Shown here: one piece after another, positions 1 through 7,343 of the stretch
Position numbering within the stretch: position 1 is the first letter of the stretch
Layout of the letters: each line of letters opens with the position of its first letter
Source of the DNA: Desulfobacteraceae bacterium
GTDB lineage: Bacteria > Desulfobacterota > Desulfobacteria > Desulfobacterales > Desulfosalsimonadaceae
NCBI GenBank assembly: GCA_027353395.1
Contig: DAIEHU010000006.1
Span: 1 to 24,013, forward strand
Reading direction: 5' to 3'
DNA length: 24,013 bases
The notes under the pieces: generated by a model
What the model was told of the DNA's origin: nothing
Databases searched by the model: none
The model's input: the letters and a program-made list of their open reading frames with translations, nothing else
Made by a program: the position numbers and the translations under genes

Positions 1-2
1 GT

Positions 3-215
3 TATGATTATCCAAATGGCATCAGCAAGAATTACGGGTTTGTCACTTATGAAGAACTCAAAAGCGGCGTCATCCAGTTTAATGGCAAGGAAGTCCCGAC
101 TGTGCCGCTGTCCAGCGTGGCCAAAGCCCGTGAAATTGCCGGTATTTTAAAAGACTGGATACAGAACGGTGAATTTATGTTGGGTGAGCCGCAGTTTACA
201 CTGCCGCTTCACTGA
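3..215 (+). CDS. C-terminal fragment of a DUF39 / homocysteine biosynthesis-type protein (5' end outside window)
   Basis: Frame 3 is open from the window edge and gives about 70 residues ending at TGA 213-215. The fragment contains YDYPNGISKNYGFVTYEEL, GKEVPTVPLSSVAKAREIA and LKDWIQNGEFMLGEP. This pattern (a YEELKSG segment, then PTVPLSS..KAREIA..LK.WI..G.F.L.EP) resembles the C-terminus of the DUF39 family, which in methanogens and sulfate reducers is linked to homocysteine synthesis from aspartate semialdehyde and sulfide. The active-site region is outside the window, so function rests on C-terminal resemblance recalled from the family. A 125-bp repeat begins three bases after the stop, so the gene probably ends its transcription unit here. 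Confidence 0.6.
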   Translation, partial: YDYPNGISKNYGFVTYEELKSGVIQFNGKEVPTVPLSSVAKAREIAGILKDWIQNGEFMLGEPQFTLPLH

Positions 216-217
216 TT

Positions 218-342
218 ATTCCATTTTGCATTCAAGATGACATCAAGGCGGTAAGGAGGAGGCAACGCAGGCGTATGTTTGCATGCGTTGGGGGAGCCGC
301 CGCCGCAGCCAACACAGATGCCGCTTGAATGCGGATTGGAAT
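218..342. repeat. 125-bp dispersed repeat with 19-bp terminal inverted repeats, copy 1
   Basis: The left end reads ATTCCATTTTGCATTCAAG (218-236). The right end, CTTGAATGCGGATTGGAAT (324-342), is its imperfect inverted complement. A second copy lies at 9802-9924; the first 34 bases of the two copies are identical. The centre of this copy can form a second hairpin (CAACGCA pairing with TGCGTTG). There is no coding capacity for a transposase. It sits between a stop codon and the lepB start, as expected of a MITE- or REP-like non-autonomous element. Confidence 0.8.
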
Positions 343-378
343 TAGACAACTTTTATTGGATTTCTGAGGTACATCAGC

Positions 379-1032
379 GTGAAAACAAAAAAAACGGCAA
401 CCAGCGCGGAGCCGAAAAAAAATATGCCGGCAAAAAGCAAACTGCGGGAAAACATTGAAGCCATCGTCATCGCCGTCATTCTGGCCCTGTTTATCCGGAC
501 ATTTATCGTGCAGGCGTTTAAAATCCCTTCCGGCTCCATGCAGCCGACGCTTGCCATTGGCGATCATATTCTGGTCAATAAATTTATTTACGGGGTGAAG
601 CTGCCCTATACCGGGACCACCATCATTCCTGTGGAAAAACCACAACATGGCGATATTATTGTTTTTAAATATCCAGAAGACCCGGATAAAGATTTTATCA
701 AACGGCTTATCGGCGCGCCTGGCGATACAGTGGAAATTAAAAATAAACAGGTATATGTCAACAATATGCCGATTCCCCATGATCCCGGTGTGCATTCGGA
801 CCCCCACGTGCTTTCCGGAGGCCTGAATCCGAGGGATAATTTCGGACCGGTGACCGTGCCGCCGGATTCGTATTTTGTGATGGGCGATAACCGGGATAAC
901 AGCTATGACAGCCGCTTCTGGGGTTTTGTGAACCAAAAAGCCATCAAGGGCAAAGCATTTATCATATACTGGTCCTGGAACAGCGATACGTTTGGCGTCA
1001 GATGGGGAAGAATCGGGTCATTGCTAAAATAG
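379..1032 (+). CDS. lepB: Signal peptidase I
   Basis: This is a 217-residue membrane serine protease that removes signal peptides from exported preproteins at the outer face of the inner membrane. One N-terminal transmembrane segment covers about residues 27-46, preceded by a Lys-rich cytoplasmic tail. Catalytic Ser53 lies in PSGSMQPTL. The general-base Lys is Lys108 in FIKRLIGAPGD, and box E is GDNRDNSYDSRFWG (169-182). The length is normal for the compact bacterial form with a single anchor. The start is GTG at 379, with GAGG about 10 bases upstream; no upstream in-frame start fits better. The repeat element ends only 36 bases upstream, so any promoter lies in or next to it. pyrB follows after 12 bases, suggesting co-transcription. 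Confidence 0.95.
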   Translation: MKTKKTATSAEPKKNMPAKSKLRENIEAIVIAVILALFIRTFIVQAFKIPSGSMQPTLAIGDHILVNKFIYGVKLPYTGTTIIPVEKPQHGDIIVFKYPEDPDKDFIKRLIGAPGDTVEIKNKQVYVNNMPIPHDPGVHSDPHVLSGGLNPRDNFGPVTVPPDSYFVMGDNRDNSYDSRFWGFVNQKAIKGKAFIIYWSWNSDTFGVRWGRIGSLLK

Positions 1033-1044
1033 GGCGCTATTATC

Positions 1045-1983
1045 ATGATGTGGAATCGAAAACATATCCTGGATATGGACTCGCTTTCGGTGGCGGAAAT
1101 AACTGCGATTATAGATACTGCAGACGGGCTGAAAGAGATTTCAGAGCGGGCGATTAAAAAGGTTCCGACACTTCGCGGAAAAACCGTTGTGCTGTTTTTC
1201 CACGAGCCCAGCACCCGGACGCGGGTATCCTTTGACATTGCAGCCAAAAGATTGTCCGCGGACGCGATTTCCATTTCCGCTTCTTCCAGCAGTCTGGTGA
1301 AGGGGGAAACCTTGATCGATACGGCCCGCAATCTTGAGGCCATGAAGCCGGATGTGATCGTGATCCGTCATTCATCGGCCGGTGCGCCGCTTCTGTTGTC
1401 CCAAAAGGTTTCGACGCCCATCATTAATGCAGGAGATGGGATGCACGCCCATCCTAGCCAGGCATTGCTGGATATGATGACGGTCAGGGAGGTCAAGGGC
1501 CGGTTGGACGGCTTGAGGGTCGCCATTGTCGGAGACATTTCCCACAGCCGGGTGGCGAGATCCAATATTATCGGCTTTACCAGAATGGGAGCGGACGTCC
1601 GGCTTGCAGGCCCTCCAACCATGATGCCGGCGGGCATTGAGGCTTTGGGAGCCAGCGTCACCTATGATTTTGATGAAGCCATCGACGGTGTGGATGTGAT
1701 TATGATGCTCAGGATTCAAAAAGAGCGGCAGCAACGTTTTTTGTTTCCCACAGAGCGTGAATATTCCAGACGATATGGACTCACCCTGGAGCGGCTGAAA
1801 AAAGCAAAACCGGATGTCATGATCATGCATCCCGGTCCGCTGAACCGGGGCGTGGAAATTTCGCCGGATGCCGCAGACAGCGCGGGGTCAGTGATCCTGA
1901 ATCAGGTGACAAACGGCGTTGCTTTACGCATGGCGCTTTTATATTTGGTGGCGGGAGGGCCGCGAAATGCGGATGATCATTAA
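1045..1983 (+). CDS. pyrB: Aspartate carbamoyltransferase catalytic chain
   Basis: This enzyme condenses carbamoyl phosphate with aspartate to N-carbamoyl-aspartate, the committed step of cytosolic pyrimidine synthesis. The 312-residue protein has the carbamoyl-phosphate loop STRTR (56-60, in FFHEPSTRTRVSF), the mobile-loop Lys86 (SSLVKGETL), HPSQALLD (136-143), MLRIQKER and the late HPGPLNRG motif. The length matches the family. ATG 1045 is followed directly by another ATG at 1048, and either could be used. Its 3' end overlaps pyrC by 17 bases, which implies translational coupling. No pyrI regulatory chain is in the window. In many bacteria the PyrB-PyrC pair forms a non-allosteric complex; that would fit here but is inference. 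Confidence 0.97.
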   Translation: MMWNRKHILDMDSLSVAEITAIIDTADGLKEISERAIKKVPTLRGKTVVLFFHEPSTRTRVSFDIAAKRLSADAISISASSSSLVKGETLIDTARNLEAMKPDVIVIRHSSAGAPLLLSQKVSTPIINAGDGMHAHPSQALLDMMTVREVKGRLDGLRVAIVGDISHSRVARSNIIGFTRMGADVRLAGPPTMMPAGIEALGASVTYDFDEAIDGVDVIMMLRIQKERQQRFLFPTEREYSRRYGLTLERLKKAKPDVMIMHPGPLNRGVEISPDAADSAGSVILNQVTNGVALRMALLYLVAGGPRNADDH

Positions 1984-3283
1984 GGGCGGACGCATCGTCG
2001 ATCCCGGCCGTATTGATGCGGTGGGCGATATTCTGATCGATAACGGCAGGATATCGGATATCCGGTTTCATGAAAGCGGAAAACAGGCTTCAGGCGCGCC
2101 ATCTTCCGTTGATTCTTATGCCGATCCCCAGAAAACGGCGGACCGGATTATTGATGCAAGCGGCTGGTATGTGGTTCCGGGATTAATTGACATGCATGTG
2201 CATTTAAGAGATCCCGGCCAGGAATATAAGGAAACTATTGAGACCGGCATCCAGGCTGCCGCCGCCGGTGGTTTCACGGCTGTCTGCTGCATGCCCAACA
2301 CCCGGCCGGTGAATGACAGCCGCCAGACCACGGAGTATATTATCCATACCGCGAAACGGTTGCAATCCGTCCATGTGTATCCGATTGGAGCTATCAGCCG
2401 GGAATCCAAAGGGCTTGAATTGTCCGAATTCGGTGAGTTGAAAGAAGCCGGCGCCATCGCGGTGTCTGATGACGGGCAGCCGGTGTCGGACTCCCAGTTG
2501 ATGCGCCGTGCTCTGGAATATGCGAAAGGGGTAGGTATCCGGGTAATTTCTCATTGTGAGGACACGGCTTTGTCCCACGGGGTAATGAACGAGGGATTCA
2601 CCGCCACCCGTCTGGGGCTTGCCGGCATTCCCAACGCCGCTGAAAGCATCATGGTCATGCGGGATATCGCGCTTGCTGAATTGACCGGCAGCCTGGTGCA
2701 TATCGCCCATGTCAGCACGCGGGAATCGGTTCATGCCATCCGGGAGGCGAAAAAAATAGGCATTCCTGTTACGGCCGAGACAGCCCCGCATTATTTCACG
2801 CTTACGGATGAATCGGTGGCGGCCTATAATACCAACGCCAAGATGAACCCCCCGCTTAGATCCCCTGAAGACCGGCAGGCGGTTATTGAAGGCCTTGCCG
2901 ACGGCGCCATTGACGTCATTGCCACGGATCATGCGCCCCATTCCGTGCTTGAAAAAGACCTGGAATTCGATGCTGCGGCCAATGGCATCATCGGACTGGA
3001 GACATCCCTCCCTCTGGGCCTCCGGCTGGTGGCGGAAGGCGCTTTGTCATTTGCGCTTCTCATTCAAAAAATGTCCAAAAACCCCGCCAACATACTTGGC
3101 CTTACGAACGATATCAAGACCGGCGCTTCCGCGGACCTGACCCTGATTGATCCTTCCCGCGTCCATATTTATTGTGTGGCGAACGGGTATTCAAAAAGCA
3201 AAAATTCGCCTTTTGACGGGTGGAAATTTAAGGGCGCAGCGATGTGCACCATCGTCGGCGGCCGTGTTGTTTATGAGATGTGA
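1967..3283 (+). CDS. pyrC: Dihydroorotase (multifunctional-complex type)
   Basis: This enzyme cyclises N-carbamoyl-aspartate to dihydroorotate using a two-metal centre. With ATG 1967 the product is 438 residues (MRMIIKGGRIVDPG). That start has GGGAGGG about 8 bases upstream and overlaps the end of pyrB; the longer frame reaching back to 1919 lacks homology in its first 16 residues. Metal-site motifs are visible: DMHVHLRDPG (His77, His79), DDGQPVSD (about 168-175), HCED (His196), HVST (His248) and ATDHAPHS (Asp321). One oddity is a Ser/Ala/Asp-rich stretch at about residues 36-57, between the first beta strands and IIDASG, longer than in most relatives I recall. It is followed after 12 bases by the sigma-54 regulator gene. 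Confidence 0.95.
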   Translation: MRMIIKGGRIVDPGRIDAVGDILIDNGRISDIRFHESGKQASGAPSSVDSYADPQKTADRIIDASGWYVVPGLIDMHVHLRDPGQEYKETIETGIQAAAAGGFTAVCCMPNTRPVNDSRQTTEYIIHTAKRLQSVHVYPIGAISRESKGLELSEFGELKEAGAIAVSDDGQPVSDSQLMRRALEYAKGVGIRVISHCEDTALSHGVMNEGFTATRLGLAGIPNAAESIMVMRDIALAELTGSLVHIAHVSTRESVHAIREAKKIGIPVTAETAPHYFTLTDESVAAYNTNAKMNPPLRSPEDRQAVIEGLADGAIDVIATDHAPHSVLEKDLEFDAAANGIIGLETSLPLGLRLVAEGALSFALLIQKMSKNPANILGLTNDIKTGASADLTLIDPSRVHIYCVANGYSKSKNSPFDGWKFKGAAMCTIVGGRVVYEM

Positions 3284-3295
3284 GACAATTCCGTT

Positions 3296-4699
3296 ATGAG
3301 TTCCAAACCGGCGCACATACTTGTTGTGGATGATGAACTCAGCATGAGGGAATTGCTGGAGCTGATGCTGGCCAGGGAAGGATACCGGGTTTCCTGCGCT
3401 GCAAACGGCAGGCAGGCCTTTCAGCAGATTGAAGGCGCGTTTTTTGATCTTATTCTATGTGACATCCGGCTCGGCGATATCAGCGGCCTCGAAGTTCTGC
3501 GCAAGGCCAAGGCGGTCAGCCCCCATACCATCGTTATTATGATCTCAGCCTACGCCACGGCCGAGAACGCGGTTGAGGCCATGAATGACGGCGCTTATGA
3601 TTACCTGCCGAAACCTTTTGACAACCGGGAACTCAAGCAGACCATCGCCAAGGCCTTGGATTTACGGACGCTTTCCGATGAGAAAAAAAGCCTGGATGAT
3701 GAGCTTAAAAAAAATCTTCATTTTGGTCTGATTATTGGCAACAGCCCGCAGATGCAGCATATTTACGAGGTCATCAGGCAAATCGCAGGAACCCGGACCA
3801 ATGTGCTCATCACCGGCGAAAGCGGAACCGGCAAAGAGCTGATCGCACGCGCCATTCACCGGGAAAGCGATCGCAAAGACAAGCCGTTTGTGGTCATTAA
3901 TTGCGGCAGCATTCCCGAAACCCTGATTGAAAGCGAAATTTTCGGGTACCGGAAAGGCGCGTTCACCGGGGCGTCCCATGACAAAAAAGGATTGTTTGAA
4001 GCGGCCGATACCGGAACGGTTTTTTTGGATGAAATCGGAGAATTGAGCCTGCCCATGCAGGTGCGGCTTTTGCGCGTGGTCCAGGAGCGCTCGTTCAAAC
4101 CGGTGGGGGCCAACGAGGAGAGTTCCGTTGACATCCGCATCATTTCCGCCACCAATAAAAAATTGGATGAAGAGGTCATTGCCGGCAGATTCCGGGAAGA
4201 TCTGTTTTACCGGATCAATGTGGTGGAAATCAAACTGCCGCCTCTGCGCGACCGGAAAGGGGATCTGCGCACCCTGGCCCAGCATTTTCTGGATAGATTT
4301 TCCCGCGCTTCGGGCAAGGAAATCACCAAAATTTCTTCGTATGCGGTGGACCTCCTGCAAAGATACAATTTTCCAGGCAATATCCGGGAGCTGGAAAATC
4401 TGATTGAAAGAAGCGTGGCGCTTTCCAGCACCAATATTATCCTTCCTGACAGCCTCTCCCTGTCCACTCATAAACGGCGATGGATTGAAGGCATTCCCAA
4501 CCGCCGGTTTAATGTTTCAGATGTGGAGAACGGCGTCGCGCTTGACATCATCATTGAGGAAATCGAAAGGGCCTATATTGAAAAAGCCCTGAAATTCACC
4601 CGGGGAAACAAAAATGACGCAGCGGATCTGCTGGGTATCAGTTTGCGCTCTCTGCGCTATCGATGCGGCAAGCTGGGCATTGAAAAATCCTCCGATTAA
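3296..4699 (+). CDS. PilR/NtrC-family sigma-54-dependent response regulator
   Basis: The 467-residue protein has a complete receiver-AAA+-HTH architecture. In the receiver (about 5-122) the phosphoacceptor is Asp56 (CDIRLGD), with Asp12/Asp13 and Lys106 forming the acidic pocket. In the central ATPase (about 145-375), Walker A is GESGTGKE (174-181), the sigma-54 contact loop is GAFTGA (221-226) and Walker B is TVFLDEIGE (241-249). The C-terminal Fis-type helix-turn-helix is at about 435-460 (NDAADLLGISLRSLRYR). It should drive open-complex formation at sigma-54 promoters after phosphorylation. Its sequence most resembles the PilR subgroup (ISAYATAENAVEAMNDGAYDYLPKPF is PilR-like, read in part). 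No sensor kinase is adjacent downstream. It starts 12 bases after pyrC and probably shares its transcript, an unusual partner for pyrimidine genes. Confidence 0.88.
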   Translation: MSSKPAHILVVDDELSMRELLELMLAREGYRVSCAANGRQAFQQIEGAFFDLILCDIRLGDISGLEVLRKAKAVSPHTIVIMISAYATAENAVEAMNDGAYDYLPKPFDNRELKQTIAKALDLRTLSDEKKSLDDELKKNLHFGLIIGNSPQMQHIYEVIRQIAGTRTNVLITGESGTGKELIARAIHRESDRKDKPFVVINCGSIPETLIESEIFGYRKGAFTGASHDKKGLFEAADTGTVFLDEIGELSLPMQVRLLRVVQERSFKPVGANEESSVDIRIISATNKKLDEEVIAGRFREDLFYRINVVEIKLPPLRDRKGDLRTLAQHFLDRFSRASGKEITKISSYAVDLLQRYNFPGNIRELENLIERSVALSSTNIILPDSLSLSTHKRRWIEGIPNRRFNVSDVENGVALDIIIEEIERAYIEKALKFTRGNKNDAADLLGISLRSLRYRCGKLGIEKSSD

Positions 4700-4712
4700 A
4701 AACGGGGGAAGC

Positions 4713-4778
4713 ATGAAGAATATCTCCTGCAGGCCCCTGATTGACTATATTGCCATCAACGTTATAAGCTATCCATGA
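4713..4778 (+). CDS. Putative 21-residue leader peptide overlapping the ABC-F start
   Basis: A short ORF begins with MKNISCRPL and ends with VISYP. It has a clear Shine-Dalgarno (GGGGGAA, 4704-4710) two bases before its ATG by the nearest reading. Its TGA stop overlaps the ATG of the ABC-F gene in an ATGA arrangement (4775-4778). The ABC-F start itself has no recognisable ribosome-binding site. The layout suggests translational coupling or a leader-peptide attenuator of the type used by some antibiotic-resistance ABC-F genes. The ORF is short enough to occur by chance, so the evidence is positional. Confidence 0.45.
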   Translation: MKNISCRPLIDYIAINVISYP

Positions 4779-6646
4779 TTAATGCAGATAATCTTACCAA
4801 AAGTTTCGGCGCTACGGTTCTGTTTGAAAACGCCTCTTTTAAATTCAACCGCCGGGAGCGGGTGGGCCTTGTGGGCCGCAATGGACATGGGAAAACCACG
4901 CTTTTTCGCATCATTGCCGGTCTGGATGCGCCGGATTCCGGTAAAATATCCATTCCCAAGAATTATCGCATCGGCTATGTGCGCCAGACGATTGCATTTA
5001 CGGAAAAAACGGTAGTGGCGGAGGGCAGAAAAGGACTTCCCATTGATGATGAATCCCAGTACTGGAAAGTGGATAAGATTCTTGCGGGTCTTGGATTTTC
5101 TGATGATGATTTGCGCCGGAATCCGGCGGAACTGTCCGGCGGATTCCAGGTGAGGCTCAATTTAACCAAGGAGCTGCTTGCAGAACCGGATATGCTGCTT
5201 CTGGATGAACCGACCAATTACTTGGATATCACCTCAATCCGCTGGATCAAGCAGTTTTTGATCACCTGGCCCCATGAAGTTTTTATCATTACGCATGACA
5301 GGGGATTCATGGATGGTATCGTCACCCATGTAATGGGCATCCATCGCCGCAGGGTGCGGAAAATCACGGGCGACACCGAAAAATATTATATGCAGATCGC
5401 CCTTGAAGAGGAAATCCACGAGAAAACCCGCACCAATGAGGAAAAACGGCGTCGCGAGATTGAGGAATTCGTCACGCGGTTTCGCGCCAAAGCCCGTTTG
5501 GCCGGCATGGTGCAGTCCAGGATCAAAACCTTAAGCAAACTGGAGAAACGCGATAAATTGGAAAAAATCAAAAGCCTTGATTTTTCTTTTCGCAATAAAC
5601 CGTTTGCCGGGAAAATACTCGGAACTGTAACGGGCCTTACTTATGGATACGAGGCGGACAAACCCTTGATCCCGTCCGTCAATCTGACCATCGCGCCCAA
5701 AGACCGCATCTGTGTGATCGGACGGAACGGCGCGGGGAAAACGACATTTTTAAAACTGCTCGGCGGGATATTGACCCCGAACGCCGGCAGCGCCACCTAT
5801 CATCCGGAAGCCTCCATCGGATATTTTGAACAGACCAATGTCTCCTCCCTGGACAATTCACGCACCATTGAGGAGGAAATTCTTTATTCCAGCCCGGATA
5901 TTGACCGGCAGATCGCCCGCAATATCTGCGGCGCCATGATGTTTGAGGGAGATGCCGCGTTAAAGAAAATCGGCGTCTTGTCCGGCGGTGAAAAAAGCCG
6001 GGTGATGCTGGGAAAACTCTTGTGCCAGCCCATTAACCTTCTGATCCTGGACGAGCCTTCCAATCATTTTGACATGGAATCCTGCGACGCGCTTCTGGCC
6101 GCCATTGATGATTTTGACGGGGCGGTGATCATGGTGACCCATAATGAATTGTTTCTCCACGCCATTGCAGAAAGGCTGATCGTTTTTCAGAACCATGAAG
6201 TTTCTGTTTTTGAGGGGGATTATCAGCGTTTTCTGGATATGGACGGCTGGGGGGATGGCGTTCTTGATATCAGCGTCTCGGCCCATCCGGCTGACGCGGG
6301 CGGAAAATTGGCTAAAATCAATAAAAAAGAGATCCGCCGCCTTCGATCCGCTGTTATTAGAGAAAGAGGCAACGCATTAAATTCACTCGAAAAACGGATC
6401 GGAGAGCTTGAAAGTCGGATTGATATTCAGGAAAGGCAGTTAAAGGATCTGCAGACGCAAATTCAGACCGCATCCGAAAATAATGATGGCAAATTGATCA
6501 CCCGTGTGTCCCGGCAGATTCATGAATGCCAGAACCTGATTGACCTGGATTTTGCGGAATTTGAAACCTTGTCCGAAACCCTTGAATCAAGACGCCTGCC
6601 GTTTGATCAGCGCATGCAGGAATTGGATGCGCTGGAGTCTGCCTAG
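4775..6646 (+). CDS. ABC-F family ATPase (ribosome-associated, Uup/EttA-like)
   Basis: The soluble 623-residue protein has two ABC cassettes and no transmembrane segments, the defining layout of ABC-F translation factors that act at the ribosomal E site. In cassette 1, Walker A is GRNGHGKT (34-41), the signature is LSGGFQ (120-125) and Walker B is LLLDEPTN (141-148). A charged helical linker follows (about 210-265). In cassette 2, Walker A is GRNGAGKT (316-323), the signature is LSGGEKSRV (402-410) and Walker B is LDEPSNHFD (425-433). The C-terminus (about 515-610) is a predicted coiled coil rich in Lys/Arg/Glu, as in Uup. Translation probably depends on the overlapping upstream ORF at 4713-4778. 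Which subfamily it belongs to (housekeeping or antibiotic protection) cannot be settled by eye. Confidence 0.93.
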   Translation: MINADNLTKSFGATVLFENASFKFNRRERVGLVGRNGHGKTTLFRIIAGLDAPDSGKISIPKNYRIGYVRQTIAFTEKTVVAEGRKGLPIDDESQYWKVDKILAGLGFSDDDLRRNPAELSGGFQVRLNLTKELLAEPDMLLLDEPTNYLDITSIRWIKQFLITWPHEVFIITHDRGFMDGIVTHVMGIHRRRVRKITGDTEKYYMQIALEEEIHEKTRTNEEKRRREIEEFVTRFRAKARLAGMVQSRIKTLSKLEKRDKLEKIKSLDFSFRNKPFAGKILGTVTGLTYGYEADKPLIPSVNLTIAPKDRICVIGRNGAGKTTFLKLLGGILTPNAGSATYHPEASIGYFEQTNVSSLDNSRTIEEEILYSSPDIDRQIARNICGAMMFEGDAALKKIGVLSGGEKSRVMLGKLLCQPINLLILDEPSNHFDMESCDALLAAIDDFDGAVIMVTHNELFLHAIAERLIVFQNHEVSVFEGDYQRFLDMDGWGDGVLDISVSAHPADAGGKLAKINKKEIRRLRSAVIRERGNALNSLEKRIGELESRIDIQERQLKDLQTQIQTASENNDGKLITRVSRQIHECQNLIDLDFAEFETLSETLESRRLPFDQRMQELDALESA

Positions 6647-6721
6647 CAGGTGCCGCCATTATATTTTGTTTGTGCCGATGCGTTTTAAGGATGTTTTTTT
6701 AATAAAGAGAGGCTGCTTGAA

Positions 6722-6892
6722 ATGACGCCAACTTATTATTACATGTGGGAATTTTTTACGAGCATCGCCATTCTTGCGCTCATCGCGATATATATCATTC
6801 ATGATCGCAGACAGGCAAAACGGGCGAAAGAGGAAGCGCCGCCATCACCCAATTTACCAAAATCACGCAAAAAATCCGGACGCCGGGCATGA
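6722..6892 (+). CDS. Small single-pass membrane protein (56 aa), unknown function
   Basis: The ORF starts at ATG 6722 behind GAGAGG (about 10 bases upstream). It encodes a short N-terminus, one hydrophobic segment (about residues 10-27, FFTSIAILALIAIYII), and a very basic Pro/Ser/Lys/Arg tail ending KSGRRA. The positive tail predicts an N-out, C-in orientation. Its TGA overlaps the ATG of the next gene (6889), so the two are likely translated as a pair. I recognise no family. A coding role is supported by the ribosome-binding site, the membrane-segment/basic-tail layout and the 4-base overlap with the next frame. Both lie between the ABC-F gene and the hairpin at 7274. Confidence 0.55.
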   Translation: MTPTYYYMWEFFTSIAILALIAIYIIHDRRQAKRAKEEAPPSPNLPKSRKKSGRRA

Positions 6893-7209
6893 TGGGATCG
6901 TCACAATACAACCGTTCGCCGCTTAAGCAGCCGGAAGACCGGCCCCCGCAAAATGCCCTTCAGTTGATTTGGGGGGTCGCGTTGTTCCTGATGGGGTTGG
7001 CCGTTATTTTCCGAATGCCGGTGGTCATCGATAAAATATCAGGTGCGGGTCAACTGTCTTCCGGACTTTATTTTCTCCGTTTCTGTTTTTATCTTATCGC
7101 TGTTATACTGATGGGCGGCGGCATTAAAAAAATAAACAAATTCCGGATTTCCGCAAATACAAAGAATCATCCTGTGAACAAGGATGGAAACACGCACGCA
7201 TCGGAGTAA
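6889..7209 (+). CDS. Small two-helix membrane protein (106 aa), unknown function
   Basis: The product has two predicted transmembrane helices: about residues 24-43 (LIWGVALFLMGLAVIFRM) and about 59-79 (YFLRFCFYLIAVILMGGGI). Both termini are hydrophilic and probably cytoplasmic. The N-terminal 20 residues are Pro/Gln-rich and the C-terminal tail is basic and polar. The start may be ATG 6889 or the adjacent ATG 6892. The first overlaps the stop of the upstream 56-residue membrane gene, so coupling is likely. I do not recognise a family. The topology would suit a small accessory subunit or membrane anchor, but nothing in the sequence assigns a role. A strong hairpin terminator follows 65 bases downstream and ends this unit. 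Confidence 0.6.
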   Translation: MMGSSQYNRSPLKQPEDRPPQNALQLIWGVALFLMGLAVIFRMPVVIDKISGAGQLSSGLYFLRFCFYLIAVILMGGGIKKINKFRISANTKNHPVNKDGNTHASE

Positions 7210-7273
7210 ATGGGCATATCCGCTGGAGAAATGGGTGATGCCCATATCCCGGTATTTCTGTTGGCGGGCTCAT

Positions 7274-7296
7274 AAAAAGCCGATTTCCGGCTTTTT
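7274..7296 (+). terminator. Hairpin terminator with A-tract/T-tract (possibly bidirectional)
   Basis: A perfect 9-bp stem, AAAAAGCCG (7274-7282) and CGGCTTTTT (7288-7296), encloses loop ATTTC. The 3' arm ends in five T residues, as in an intrinsic terminator. The A-tract on the 5' side would give the same on the other strand. It separates the small-membrane-protein genes from the PilB-like gene. Confidence 0.7.
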
Positions 7297-7343
7297 ACGA
7301 GATCATCTCTGATGATATCAATGCATTTTGGGAGGATATAATC

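Noticed and set aside
232..936. Minus-strand open frame ending in the repeat upstream of lepB, with a C-terminus resembling that of another minus-strand frame at 9816-10337
   Set aside because: The shared ending (LLL-A-LMSS) comes only from both frames running into the two copies of the same dispersed repeat. The rest is antisense to lepB or mce.
6678..6725. 15-codon ORF whose stop overlaps the start of the 56-residue membrane gene
   Set aside because: It has no good ribosome site, and the 56-residue gene has its own GAGAGG, so there is little reason to call a leader.
7210..7245. ATGGGCAT/ATGCCCAT inverted repeat before the terminator
   Set aside because: An 8-bp stem with a 20-base loop is weak, and the adjacent 9-bp A/T-flanked hairpin explains termination better.
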